From contig JANEZZ010002882.1 of the NCBI GenBank assembly GCA_026122225.1, forward strand, positions 310,001-374,000: a stretch of DNA of 64,000 bases, read 5' to 3'. The notes under the pieces are model-generated. The model made no database searches. It had not been told where the DNA came from and was given only the letters and a program-made list of their open reading frames with translations. The DNA is from Heloderma charlesbogerti. Taxonomy: Eukaryota > Chordata > Lepidosauria > Squamata > Helodermatidae. The translations under genes and the position numbers were made by a program. Within the stretch, counting starts at the first letter, position 1. Each line of letters opens with the position of its first letter. Shown here piece after piece: positions 12,199 to 23,836 of the stretch.

Positions 12199-15100
12199 AC
12201 ATCAGATGACCACCAGATCTACTACTGTGGACAAGAGGACCACAGAAGAAATGGAGTAGCCCTCGTAATTAATAATGAAGTGGCTAAAGCAGTGCTTGGA
12301 TACGATCCAAAAAACAATAGAATGATCTCAATTCAAATTCAGGGTAAGCCATCTAACATCACAGTGATACAAATATACGTCCCAACCACAGATGCTGAAG
12401 AAGCAGAAATAGATCAGTTTTATGAGGATCTGCAGCACCTACTGGATAATACGCCAAAAACAGACGTTATTTTCATTACAGGAGACTGGAATGCTAAGGT
12501 GGGAAGTCAAATGACACCTGGAATTACAGGCAAGCATGCTCTGGGAGAACAAAATGAAGTGGGACATAGGCTGATAGAATTTTGCCAAGACAACTCACTG
12601 TGCATAACAAACACTCTCTTCCAACAACCTGAAAGATGACTTTATACATGGACTTCACCAGATGGTCGACACCGAAATCAGATTGACTACATCCTTTGTA
12701 GCCAAAGGTGGCGGACATCTATGCAGTCGGTAAAAACAAGACCTGGAGCTGACTGTAGTACAGATCATGAACTTATTGCACAATTTAGAATCAGACTAAA
12801 GAGAATAGGGAAGACCCACAGATCAGTTAGATTGAGCTCACTAATATTCCAAATGAATATGCAGTGGGGGTGAAGAATAGATTTAAGGGACTAGATTTAG
12901 TAGATAGGGTCCCGGAAGAACTATGGACAGAAGTTTGCAACATTGTTCAGGAGGCAGCAACAGAAAACGTCCCAAAGAAAAAGAAAACGAAGAAGGCAAG
13001 ATGGCTGTCTGCTGAGACACTGGAAGCAGCAGCCCAAGAAAGAAGGAAAGCAAAAGGCAACAGTGATAGGGGCAGATATGCCCAATTAAATGCAAAATTC
13101 CAGAGGTTAGCCAGAAGAGATAAGGCATTATGTTTAAACAAGCAATGCGTGGAAGTGGAAGAAGATAACAGAATAGGAAGGACAAGAGACTTCTTCCAGA
13201 AAATTAGAAACATCGGAGGAAAATTCCAGGCAAAAATGGGTATGATCAAAAACAAAGATGGCAAGGACCTAGCAGAAGAAGAAGAGATCAAGAAAAGGTG
13301 GCAAGAATATATGGAAGATCTGTATAGGAAGGATAATATCGGGGATAGATTTGACCATGTGGTCAGTGATGTCAAGGGCTCCTTGGAGGCCTCTCTCAGT
13401 CTAATCTAGTAGCCAAGTCCAGACACAGACAAAAGGATTCTTTTCAAAGCTTTATTCCTCTTTTACAACTTAACAACTCTACGGGTAGCAACTAGATCTG
13501 AGCAGCACAGTACCTATGCCCTAAGTTGGAACAGTTGGTCCCCGTTTGAAAGGGAATTACTGGCAGACCCCTGAACTTAAGGGCTAGGGAGAGTCCCTCC
13601 CCTTTTCCCTTGGATCCTCTGGGCGCAACCGTTGTTTGCGCGCCAACCGGGCACTATGCCTCCTTTCCACTCCCTCCATTTGGCGCCGCTCTCTGCGTCA
13701 GCGACGCGCGTCCATCGAGTCTGCTTCCCGCGCTCTGTCACTCCCAGGACTGCTATCTAAGCTAGGAATGCCGGTGGGAGGAATCTCCGTCAGCTGTTGG
13801 CCCTGGGAAAGAGGAGCGTTCTCCTCTCCCAAGAGCGACTCCTCTTCTTCAGAATCAGAACTACTCTGGGATTCTATGGGCTCAATGTCCACCCTGACAA
13901 GTGAGTTAGAGCCAGACATCCTGAAGAGTGAGGTTGAATGGGCCTTAAGAAGCATTGCTAATAACAAGGCAGCAGGAGACGACAGTATCCCAGCTGAACT
14001 GTTTAAAATCTTGCAAGATGATGCTGTCAAGGTGATGCATGCCATATGCCAGCAAATTTGGAAAACACAAGAATGGCCACCAGATTGGAAAAAATCAACT
14101 TATATCCCCATACCAAAAAAGGGAAACTCTAAAGAATGTTCTAACTATTGAACAGTGGCACTTGTTTCGCATGCCAGTAAGGTAATGCTCAAGAACTTGC
14201 AAGGTAGACTCCAGCAATTCATGGAACGAGAATTGCCAGATGTACAAGCTGGGTTTAGAAAAGGCAGAGGAACTAGAGACCAAATTGTCAATATCCGCTG
14301 GATAATGGAGAAAGCCAGGGAGTTTCAGAAAAACATCTATTTCTGTTTCATTGTCTATTCTAAAGCCTTTGACTGTGTGGATCATAACAAATTGTGGCAA
14401 GTTCTTGGTGGTATGGGGATACCATGTCATCTTGTCTGCCTCCTGAGGAATCTGTATAACAACCAACTAACAACAGTAAGAACAGACCATGGAACAACGG
14501 ACTGGTTCAAGATTGGGAAAGGAGTACGGCAGGGTTGTATACTCTCACCCTACCTATTCAACCTGTACGCAGAACACATCATGCAACGTGCTGGGCTTGA
14601 TAAAGCCAAGGCTGGAGTTAAAATCACTGGAAGAAACATGAACAATCCCAGATATGCAGATGATACCACTTTGATGGCTGAAAGCGAGGAGGAGCTGAGG
14701 AACCTCATGATGAAGGTGAAAGAAGAAAGTGCAAAAACTGGGTTGCAGTTAAACCTCAAAAAAACACACAAGATTATGGCAACCAGCTTGATTGATAACG
14801 GGCAAATAGAGGGAGAAAACGTGGAGGCAATGACAGACTTTGTATTTCTAGGCACAAAGATTACTGCAGATGCTGACTGCAGTCAGGAAATCAGAAGACG
14901 TTTACTTCTTGGGAGGAGAGCAATGACAAATCTGGAAAAAATAGTTAAGAGCAGAGACATCACACTGACAACAAAGGTCCGCATAGTTAAAGCAATGGTA
15001 TTCCCCGTAGTAACCTATGGCTGCAAGAGCTGGACCATAAGGAAGGCTGAGCGAAGGAAGATAGATGCTTTTGAACTGTGGTGTTGGAGGAAAATTCTGA

Positions 15101-15426
15101 GAGTGTCTTGGACTGCAAGAAAATCAAACCAGTCCATACTCCAAGAAATAAAGCCAGACTGCTCACTTGAGGGAAGGATATTAAAGGCAAAACTGAAGTA
15201 CTTTGGCCACATAATGAGAAGACAGGACACCCTGGAGAAGATGCTGATGCTAGGGAAAGTGGAAGGCAAAAGGAAGAGGGGCCGACCAAGGGCAAGATGG
15301 ATGGATGATATTCTGGAGGTGACAGACTCGACCTTGGAGGAGCTGGGGGTGGCGACGGCCGATAGGAAGCTCTGGCGTGGGCTGGTCCATGAAGTCACGA
15401 AGAGTCAGAAGCGACTGAACGAATAA
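12199..15426 (+). pseudogene. RTE/BovB endonuclease-RT ORF, copy A, broken
   Basis: Endonuclease remnant with GDWNAKVG near 12484, then the linker, RT and C-terminal domain. The final uninterrupted piece, 14155-15426, is 423 codons. A TGA at 12637 corresponds to the stop in the first BovB, a frameshift follows, and a TGA at 14149-14151 lies where BovB has Arg (SNY-stop-TVAL). RT motif A reads FIVYSKAFD (about 14350-14376), so the catalytic Asp is Val. The YADD box (near 14656) is intact. The LTR insertion at 13370 adds a further break. Copy B carries the same TGA and the same Val. A protein from this frame could not polymerise DNA. Confidence 0.88.
13365..13904 (-). mobile_element. Solo LTR, family A copy 2 (complete), inside RTE copy A
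   Basis: The LTR is 13370-13899 (530 bp, TGTCA to TGACA) with the 5-bp duplication AGTGA at 13365-13369 and 13900-13904. The poly(A) signal on the minus strand is at 13451-13456. On the minus strand the first about 67 codons are open and contain EPIESQSSSDSEEE and QQLTEIPPTGIPS, ending at a stop near 13698. The RTE reading frame continues on both sides of the insertion, so the LTR is younger than the RTE copy. Confidence 0.9.
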
Positions 15427-15434
15427 ACAACAAA

Positions 15435-16499
15435 ACGTGTGTTGCTGACCAGTAGTGTGAAGAGCAGGAGCTCAAGGTATTTGTATTTTCTGTCTTTAGT
15501 ATTAACACTGTGTATGATGCTCCCTTCAGTTGCCATGTATGTGATGGCCAGGAAAGGTGAGCGGTGTGGAACCTTATGAAGAAGGCTCCAGAGTGATAAG
15601 AGCAATCACCCAGCACTACTCTATGGGGTTTGAATAGCCAGTGGTAAACGTCAGCCAATTGGTTGCCTGGCAGGTTTTCCTCTTTCACACCCTCCCCTCT
15701 TTGCTGTAGGTATGACTGGTGTGTGTGCAAGACACCACAGAGTGGTAGCATGGGGCTGCACAAGGCCATCGGGATAAGGTTTAATTCTCTGTGTACATTT
15801 AAAAATGTACGTAGGCACTGTTTTGGACATTTAAAACACATAAAATATTATGGAGGTCGCCTGGTGGGTGCAGTATGTTTTTCTGTAGCTTTGGGTTGTA
15901 TGTAATATACAAAATGTCCCTTTTTATCTCTGCTGGCTTGGTATTGTTTAATGGTTTCTTTGTGTAAAGATAACAGCATCATATATAATCTTTGTTTCAA
16001 ACTGAATGGTGTTGTCATTGATCTTAGGCTGAGCTGAAAATCTTCCAAGGCAGAAGTTTTCAGCTTCAGGTTGTTTCAGTCTCCGCTCCATGCAGCTTCA
16101 AATCAGCGACTTCACTGCAAATAGCACTCTTATTAATATGCACAACATGAAACACTTTCAATAGAAGGTTATTAGAATGCTAGTTTGTATCCTCCAGTGA
16201 ATGAAATGATGTGTGATTATGAAGTCATCAGGCATGGACCAGTAAGACTCGAGAGAGCCTCCCCCCTTGGAGGTCCTTAGGGTGCCTTTGATTGGTGACC
16301 ATGTGTTTGTGCCCGATAGACTGTGAAATGGTGTGTTGCTACACGGCTGTGTTGCACCTGCGCCCCACCGAGGTGATTGATTGGTTTGGTCATGTGGAAT
16401 GTTCCCATCTGGTCTGCAGTAATGTGTTCTCCAGCAAATCGCAAGTGCTGGTTGAATAACTATAGCAAGCAGTCGCAAAAGGCTAAGCAAGATGTTCCT
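15435..16499. other. No recognised gene
   Basis: Unique-looking sequence. Some short frames exist on the minus strand (15395-15841) but they show no family motif. A minus-strand frame at 16158-16490 also lacks recognisable domains. Confidence 0.4.
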
Positions 16500-16699
16500 T
16501 TTTAAAATAAACTACAATTTCAAGGCATGCTTTCTCCTATTTCCATCGAAAACTAAGGGTTTGGTAACGTGTGTGTGCGCGTGCACAGACTCTAGAAGGC
16601 TGAGCAATAGAAATAGCAGTTGACATAAAAAATAAAGGTAGCAGTGTCAGAATAAAAATTTAGATCAAATCGCCCCCTCCACCACTGAACACGTTTACT

Positions 16700-17135
16700 T
16701 TATCAAATATCTGATTAATTCATTATTCTTAAACTCTCACTTACATGAAAAAAGTGGTTGCTTTGTTTATTGTGAACTTGACAGTCCTGAAATCTAAATG
16801 ATAAATGATTATGTGGTCATCATAGGGTTTTTTTACAGGTTCCTTAGTGATATTGGGCGGTCTTGTTTGATTGTTACTTAATCTCAGTTTTTTCATAATT
16901 GATCTATTCATTCCACCTAATGACTAATTACATATCGGACCATTTCATCAGCACTATTCATCATTGTAGAATGTAATAATGACATTTCAACAAAGGAAAA
17001 AAATAAATATGCAAATAAGAACTCATTAACATTTGCACGAGCTGTTTGAATAATCACATTGCTGACAAGGCTGTAATTAACCGAAATTGATGCTGTGTTC
17101 AGGATTTGATGGTGTGTTTTCTCAGCGTTTTATTG
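16700..17135. promoter_or_regulatory. Candidate conserved non-coding element
   Basis: A repeat-free, AT-rich block with a high density of motifs common in developmental enhancers: a perfect octamer ATGCAAAT at 17009-17016, homeodomain cores TAATTA at 16925-16930 and 17074-17079, and several further TAAT cores. It sits in the longest stretch of the window (about 15.5-18 kb) without transposon signatures, which fits purifying selection. This is inference from composition; conservation cannot be tested here. Confidence 0.3.
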
Positions 17136-18061
17136 TCGCTACTCTGGGGGCTGGATTGAAGCTCTGCTCTTCTATGAGCCTAATCTCTGACTAGATATGA
17201 TGGGTTGTGCCAGCAACCAGAGGCTTTGGGAGTTCTTAATCCATCTATGACTTGCCCTCAATGCATATAAAGATACATGGCTTAAATTATTTTAGTTCTA
17301 ATGAAGCACTGTTAGACTTCTGTAATTACGCAACAACGAAGGAAGAATGAGAATTGGAAAGTATTTATTTTTAACAGCATTGTTACATATACCACACTAT
17401 TGATTTAGAAGTATTATTTGCATATACTATATTATACAAATACCAATTTTTTGGGTTAGCAAAATCAGTTGCTTAGGAAAATTAAATTATAACATTGTCA
17501 CTTCATAGCAGTTTCACTTGCTATATTATTTTTTTTTTGCTTTGTTCGTGCTTATGCCATGGATATTAAGTGAAATGCTCAAAACACAATAAAGATGTTT
17601 CTTTGGATGACTCCAAATTGATTATAACAAATTTAAAGAATTTTCTTTGTTGAATTTGTACCCATGCCATATGGTTCAAAAGGGAACATTAACTTGACAA
17701 GGATAATAGATTGTAGTATAAGGAGACAATTTTGCCTGCAGCTTCACTATTACTCTTTCTGGTTGGGGGGCACAAGTTTATAATATAGAATTCAGTTAAC
17801 ATTCAGATGGTTTTACTTGACATGAGTTGCACTCCTAATGTTTACCCAATAATACAAATACACCCTCATAGTTTTTAAAGAAATGCCAATGGTTAAACAA
17901 GAAACTGTATTCATATAAGGAAGAACGATTATATGAAATAGTGGGTCAGTTCATATATCATGCCAACCAATAGTTTGAACAAGCCTTGCGCTCATGTGCT
18001 TTCACCCCTCTTTTCCTTTACAGTTTAGTGACAAATTGATTGTATCTGAACTGGGCAAACT
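17136..18061. other. Repeat-poor AT-rich sequence
   Basis: No gene seen. A good pyrimidine tract plus AG occurs at 18003-18024, but no donor site follows before the adjoining repeat, so no exon is called. Confidence 0.4.
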
Positions 18062-18330
18062 ATATTTTAGACCAGGGATCCCTTACCTTTTTGGGCCCAT
18101 AGTCACATTTGGAGTTCTGAGAGAATGTTATGGGCACTCTCATAAAGTGGTTGCCATAGGAGCCAGCCCATTCACAAAACTGCTGCCATGCCACATATAG
18201 ACCCAGAGAGGGGACAGGGGGACAAAAACCACAGAGACACAGACCTAAGGAGGGGAAGGGAAGAGGGAAATAGAACCACAGAAAGAAAGAAAAATATAAA
18301 ACATGCTCTGCTTCCCCCATGCTCCGGTTT
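18062..18330 (+). mobile_element. hAT-like non-autonomous element fragment
   Basis: Begins near 18072 with CAGGGATCCCTTACC followed by TTTTTGGGCCCATAG, which resembles the start of a common squamate hAT-type MITE. The right end is not clear and no duplication was found, so this is a partial copy. Confidence 0.45.
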
Positions 18331-18639
18331 GCTCCACTCGTCCCCTGTTTCCACAGTTAAGCTAACAATTTTCTTTCTTTTTTCTGTTTGTGTTTTAAAA
18401 CATTTTTGCAAGGTGTGTTCCCTTCTGATCACTTTACGTTCTGCTGGCCTGCTTATCTCAGTCTGGGAAAGCACATGGAGTTGCGAGAGACAGTGGGAAA
18501 GAACTGCACTTTTCTCCCTTTATATATTTTAGAAGGCTGAGTTCACTCCCTTCCACTTCTGAGGGGTGCAGGAAAGGACAATGTGTGTGCAGATGCTTTG
18601 CAGGTGCCAGGGGAGGTCTTCATGGAAGTTGTTAGACTC

Positions 18640-18785
18640 ACCGTCACCGTTTTGCAAACACCAGTTTTAGACCAGCCATAGTTTGCTTGCAAATAAGAAA
18701 TATGAGCCATGTTTTGCAATCCTGGTTTACAGTCAAACAATGGTTTGCGTAAATAACAAAGTATAGTTTGCCACTAAATTAGAAG
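18640..18785. repeat. Imperfect palindromic repeat (MITE-like)
   Basis: Several CAAACCA and TGGTTTG motifs in opposite orientation between 18650 and 18760 (TTTTGCAAACACCAG, CCTGGTTTACAG, CAATGGTTTGCG) suggest a decayed foldback element related to those near 6217 and 28700. Borders are uncertain. Confidence 0.35.
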
Positions 18786-19212
18786 TGAAGGAGGAAACTG
18801 GAACAAAGGGAAGAGGGTGTGCATATGTGCAAAGCTTGTTCCTGTAGCTCCGGTAAATAAAGGTAGGGGTATGTAGGTATACTTTTTGTATATCTTAAAT
18901 GCCCCCTACTAAGCTTAATGTTCTCTAACATTTAAAGCAATTTGTTTTATTTAACTTGGGGAAAAAACTTCTTATCTTGTGGTATGTGACATATTTCAGT
19001 GATATTGCTTATCTGAATTAGTCTACTTTCATCCAAACTCAGTTTCAGGAGAAGCAGATTCATGGAGGTAACAAACCATTATGGAAGCAATTTACCAAGC
19101 ACTTCTGGTGGGCATTGCCATTAGTTTCATCAAGACTCACTTGCACAGAACTCTTGCTGAAGTGAATGGAGGCAGTGGGCACGTTCCAGGGAGATGTCTT
19201 ACATTTTCACAA

Positions 19213-19397
19213 GGGTCATAGCTCAGTTGGTAGAGCACATGTTTTGCACGCCAAAGGTCCCAGGTTTGATCTCTGGCATCTGCAGGTACAGCAGGAAAAG
19301 CTCCTTCTTGAAACTGTGGAGAGCCACTGCGTGTCAGTGTCAACAACACTGGACGAGATGGACCAGTGGTCTGATCAGCATCAGGAAGATTCCTAAG
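19213..19397 (+). mobile_element. tRNA-derived SINE, copy 1
   Basis: The head resembles a tRNA gene: A box TAGCTCAGTTGG at 19219-19230 and B box GGTTTGATCTC at 19263-19273, the internal RNA polymerase III promoter. It is followed by a non-tRNA body containing GAGAGCCACTGC and GGACGAGATGGACCAGTGG shared with the copy at 19905. Such SINEs are moved by LINE enzymes. The sequence cannot fold as a complete functional tRNA and continues past it, so it is not called a tRNA gene. Confidence 0.8.
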
Positions 19398-19904
19398 CTT
19401 TTTTCAATCACTTCTGCAAATGTTGCTCTTTAAGAATACTGTGTCTAGTTATTCCAAGTTCAACAGCCATACGTATTTACCTATCACTGTAAAAAGACCG
19501 ACTAATGCTTCATGCAAAGTTTAGTTGGAAAGGGTGGGCATTTTCCTTGCCAAACAAGGCTAGCAACTCCCACGCTGTAACTAAGCAACTAACACTTGCT
19601 GATGGTTTTAAAAATTATGTTCATAAGGCTGTGGCCCACAGTTACAGATGTTGCTCACTTCATTCAGGCTTGCAGGAGTGCAAAGGTTTAAAGATCGTTA
19701 ATACTGGTGTCTCTAAGCCCATAGAAGAATTGGACAATGCACTTCAGTGGTGTACAATGAGATCCCTGCTGTGTCAGACCAAGGAACTAGCATCCTGTTT
19801 CTAGCAATGGCTAGCCAATTGCTTCCGCGATGCCCACATGCAGGGCAATAGCTGTCTCCTCCTCCTTTTTTTCTCCTCCAGTAACTTTTCAGGGGACAAG
19901 GGAA
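19398..19904. other. No recognised feature
   Basis: Spacer between two SINEs of the same family and orientation. No coding or repeat signal. Confidence 0.4.
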
Positions 19905-20098
19905 GGGCTATAGCTCAGTGGTAGAGCCCCTGCTTTGCACGCAGAAGTCCCAGGTTCAACCCATGGCATTTCCAGGAAGAGCTAGGAAATAATCCTACCT
20001 GAAGCTCTGGAGAGCCACTGCTGCCAGTCTGTGGTGACAATACTGGGCTAGATGGACCAAATGCATTGATTTGAGATAAGGCAGCTTCCCATGTTCCT
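19905..20098 (+). mobile_element. tRNA-derived SINE, copy 2
   Basis: Same family as 19213-19397. A box TAGCTCAGTGGT at 19911-19922, B box GGTTCAACCC at 19953-19962, then the shared body with GAGAGCCACTGC and GGGCTAGATGGACC and an ending AAGGCAGCTTCCCATG. It better preserves the 3' region than copy 1. Confidence 0.82.
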
Positions 20099-20469
20099 GC
20101 TGTCTCTGAAGAGGGAGCTTCTGTCCTCATCAAGTGTCAGGGATGGGCTATGGGTAGGAGTCTGGAGCGAGCCAGACGAGAACCAGGAGTCAGTACTGAA
20201 GAGTGATCAAGAAGGCAAACTGAGGTAGGCCCAAAGAACAAGAACAGAAATGCAGGACATGCCAGAGTTCCTCAGGTAGAACTTGTTGCTTTAGCAAAGC
20301 ACCACTGGGACAGGACACCCCCCCCCCAATACTCCTGCCTATCCAGGTGGAGGCAGTGCAGTCGATCCAGAGCCAGAAGGTGTTTATCTGGGAAGCTGAA
20401 GTTATCTGGCTCACAAGGCAGGATTGAATCTTGAAATAAATCATGACTAACAGCCATTGTATCGGCCAT

Positions 20470-21300
20470 ATCTTCCATACATTTGTCTAATTCCATTGTA
20501 AAGCTACCTAACCATCATCACATCCTGTGGCATTGAATTCCATAACTATGTACTGTGTGAAGAAATACTTCTATTTGTCTGTCCTGAATCTCCCACCATT
20601 CATCATCATTGGATGGTCCCATTGGGTAATAGTGTTATGAGAGAAATGTCTCTCTCTCTCTTTTTTCCTCACTGTTTTTCCGTACTGTTCATATTATTAC
20701 AAATCTCTGTCCTGCCTCCCTCCCCTTAGTCGCCTACCCCCAAAACTAAAAAGCTCCAAATGCTTTAGTCTTGCCCTTGGTCATTTTGGTTGCCCGTTTC
20801 TGCACCTATTCTAATTCCATGATACTCTTTTTGAGAGAGGGTGGACCAGAACCATACACAGTATTTCAAGTATAGTTCTACAATAAAGATATGATACTGG
20901 CCATTTAATTTTCATTCCCTTTCCTAATAATCCCTTTGATAGAATTTGCCTTTTTCTACTGCCACCATCATGTTGACATTTTAACTGAGCTATTTCCCAC
21001 AGCTGTAAGATATTCCTTGGATAGTCATTACCAGTCATCGTGGTATATGTTGTTAGGATTTTCTTTTTGGTCCCAGTGTGCATCACTTTCTTTATACTAA
21101 AACTTCATTTGTGATTTTGATACCAATTCACCTATTTAGGAGTGATCCTTTTGGAGCTCTTTGCAGTCCACTTGGGTTTTCACCATCCTGATATCCTCTT
21201 ATCATAGCTAAGCTTAGGAACTGTTTGGTGAGGGACTTTATCAAATCCTTTTTGGACGTTGAGGAATATAATATCTACTAGATAGCTGTCCATTTATCAG
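20470..21300 (-). mobile_element. Old CR1/L3-type LINE fragment
   Basis: Minus-strand CR1/L3-like sequence, for example AATTCCATAACTATG, TGTGTGAAGAAATACTTC, CTAAAAAGCTCCAAATGC and GCCCGTTTCTGCACC, which match the 3' half of an old CR1 lineage common in amniotes. It is heavily mutated, with no useful frame. Confidence 0.65.
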
Positions 21301-21879
21301 CTGAGTGAGTTGCTGCAGAGAATTCTGGAGCATGTTTTAAATGTGCTCCCTTTGACTGGAATGGTGGCTAAACCTGTTGGATTTAGCTGTTACTGGTGCA
21401 AAATGAGCATCAGCCTGCTCCATGGCTCCCAAGGTTCCGCTGGTGCAGCTCTCTGCTCTAGCTTGTCTGTCATGGCCACTACTCTTGGCAAGAACTCTCC
21501 CCTACCCTCAAAGTTTCCTAGGAACCCTGGGTTCTTAGGAGTACAGTTGAAAACATTCTCAGGGGCAGTGCTTTTCAGTTAAACAATATCCTTTTGAGAA
21601 GAAGCTCAAAAATTGGCTAGTGACTATACAAATTTGGAGGAACTGTAGTCAGCTCACAGATGCGTCACACAGAAAAATAAAACTCAATTCTCTGTGTAAA
21701 TTATGGCAAATTTGCTTGGCTCTTTTTGATGCAAAGAGGAAGTGAAATTGTGGACCTCTGAACTGTCAGACAACGTGCATCACTAGTTTATTTCTTTTGT
21801 AAAATCATCACATATAGAAGTAACGAACACACAATTCAAAGGTCAGCAAAAGGAAGCTATTCAAATAACAATATGCTTA
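21301..21879. other. No recognised feature
   Basis: Short chance frames only (for example 21310-21582, +) with no domain I recognise. Confidence 0.35.
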
Positions 21880-22200
21880 CAACCATAATTATTTTTAATA
21901 AGCTGTGAAAAATAATTATACCTTAGTTATGAGTTAACACTTTGCATATATTTAGTAACTGCTTATAAACTGCAGCCATCCAGGAACCAGACCACCTGGG
22001 AGGAGAACACAATTAAAATGATAATAGGCCCAATGAGAAGAGAGGATATTTGCTTATCTTTTGCCCAAGGGAAGGGTACCCATTAACAAAAGCCTCAAAA
22101 TGTAAACAGCACAACAAATCTTTTGAAATATTCATCCATTTGAGAAGGAGCAGTTGTTTTTAAGCGGCAACATTAAGCAGAAATAAAAACAAAGGAATGG
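21880..22200. promoter_or_regulatory. Possible conserved non-coding element
   Basis: Repeat-free AT-rich block with several TAATTA or ATTAAAA cores (21888, 21912, 22012) and no coding signal. The call rests on composition only and is weak. Confidence 0.2.
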
Positions 22201-22553
22201 CATTCCAGTAATAAGAGTCACTTGTCTTTTATAGTCTTATCCTTTACTGCTACTGTGAGTTTTGTATATGTAGCATTTTCTGTGCTGGCTAGAAAAATGA
22301 GGCTCTTCAAATTTTAAACTGCCAGGATTAGGAAAATTTAGAGCCATTTCAAACATTGAGGTGGCACATGGTAGTTTAAGGTGCCAAGTGTCTTTAGATG
22401 CTTTCAGATGAAGGGGCCTTGGCACTACTCCAAAGGCATTGTGCAGCTATTCCATCATTTTTTTTCCTTAATGGATTTCCATGGTAAGAAAAAATGTGGA
22501 AGAAGCAGTGGAAAAACACAGGAGAGTTACATGTAGATAATGACGTCATCTGG

Positions 22554-22575
22554 ACACACACACACACACACACAC
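22554..22575. repeat. (AC)n microsatellite
   Basis: Uninterrupted AC dinucleotides of about 10 units in otherwise unique sequence. Confidence 0.85.
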
Positions 22576-23440
22576 CCCGGTAACATTCCATAAATGAGGC
22601 AGCACAATTGCACATTAGAAGCCTTGTCTGGAAGCACGCTTTGTTTTTTCCTCCAGCCTTACCACAAACAGTCCTTAGTTCTTCAGCATCTCATACACCT
22701 TAGGGCAATGGAAAGGAATTATCTCTCCCTGCTACACAGAAAACAAGTCCAGAAGTAGGAGAGAGGTACAAGAACAGAGATTTAGGAGAAGGCAAGTGGG
22801 AACTGCAAACCTTGCAGTGTGGATCGCTTCTGTTAACGGTTGCAGGAAGCCAGCTCTGCCTTAATCCAGTATACTCTATTCATTACCACTTGTTTTTCTG
22901 CTTTCTTGCCTCCAACAGCCACTCAGTATTTGGTGGCCACCTAGCCCACTCAGTCCTCATTTGGCTTTGGGGGGGTTTCCAGCCAACTTAAAATTTTTCT
23001 AAAACAATTTCATACTTTTTCAAACCTTGGGGTTCCCCTGAGGATTTTGATATCTCTATCTTGTTTCTCAGTAGCCCTGTTTTGGCTGCAGTCCTGTCAG
23101 CAATCACCGGCTGTGTTCATTTTTAGGAGGGATGATCCAGTGCACATTTCCCATTTTACTTGCTGTCTCTCAGGTTGAACTCCTATGGCTTACAACAAGG
23201 GACAGAAAGTAATAGCTACCAAAAAACGCATGGTCACCAAAGCAAAACCACTTCTTTTTACATGTGTGTTGTTATGTCTTCTAGCCTCCTTATTTAGGCT
23301 CAGTTGGATTTGAGCAGTTTTGCCCTTGCACTTTCTGTACAGAGGAAGTTGTAGCACTGAATAGCTGTATTTATCAAGATACTGATAGTGGAAAAATGCT
23401 GCTAGAGGAGAGAAAGCGAAGACTTCAAGCAAACACTTGG
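22576..23440. other. No recognised gene
   Basis: No long frames and no repeat signature. Confidence 0.35.
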
Positions 23441-23731
23441 GGCAGGATCAAACAGTGTCCTTGCGTGCCAAGTGTGCTGGTCCTGGGATGTGCGTGGTCC
23501 CTACCAACGGCGGCCACGATGTAGCGCCTCCAGGGGCAAGACCTGAAACAAGCAGAAATGTTTGTTTTTGGAAGGGACAGGTCATGCCTCTTCCACAAAT
23601 GAGCGTTTCCGCTTGTTTTGTGGCTTGTCCCAGAAGTGCTACATTGTGGCGTCTAGCAGTAGGGGCTGCTTATGCACATACTGGGACTCGCAGACCGGGC
23701 CACCAGTGCAAGGGCACCATTGGATCCTGCC
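23441..23731. mobile_element. Foldback MITE, 291 bp
   Basis: Begins GGCAGGATCAAACAGTGTCC and its right end reads GGATCCTGCC. The reverse complement of the right 75 bp aligns with the left 75 bp with roughly two thirds identity, so the element is nearly one long imperfect hairpin. No frame encodes a transposase. Superfamily unknown; no clear duplication. Confidence 0.6.
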
Positions 23732-23836
23732 TGTGATATGAATGAGGTAAGAGGGTTCTGAAATAAAGATCTGTCCAAGAACAAGCACATGCTAAGTAAC
23801 AACTTATTGCAAAACATGAACTTTTGGTTCATTCTT

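Larger units (their letters stand above)
12190..15434 (+). mobile_element. RTE/BovB second family, copy A (5'-truncated, split by an LTR)
   Basis: A second BovB-like lineage, clearly related to but distinct from the element at 1369. The 5' end is cut inside the endonuclease domain (the match to BovB begins near BovB position 1890 of the window). The 3' end is GACTGAACGAATAAACAAC near 15414-15432. Its reverse-transcriptase part is close to the minus-strand copy at 23846-25628. A complete solo LTR (13370-13899) interrupts it. I could not find a clear target-site duplication. Confidence 0.88.

Noticed and set aside
18003..18060. Strong pyrimidine tract and AG suggesting an exon
   Set aside because: No donor site follows before a hAT-like repeat, and the open stretch is short.
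19213..19290. tRNA-like sequence with A and B boxes
   Set aside because: The tRNA-like head is followed by a body shared with 19905-20098 and does not form a complete tRNA, so it is a SINE rather than a tRNA gene.
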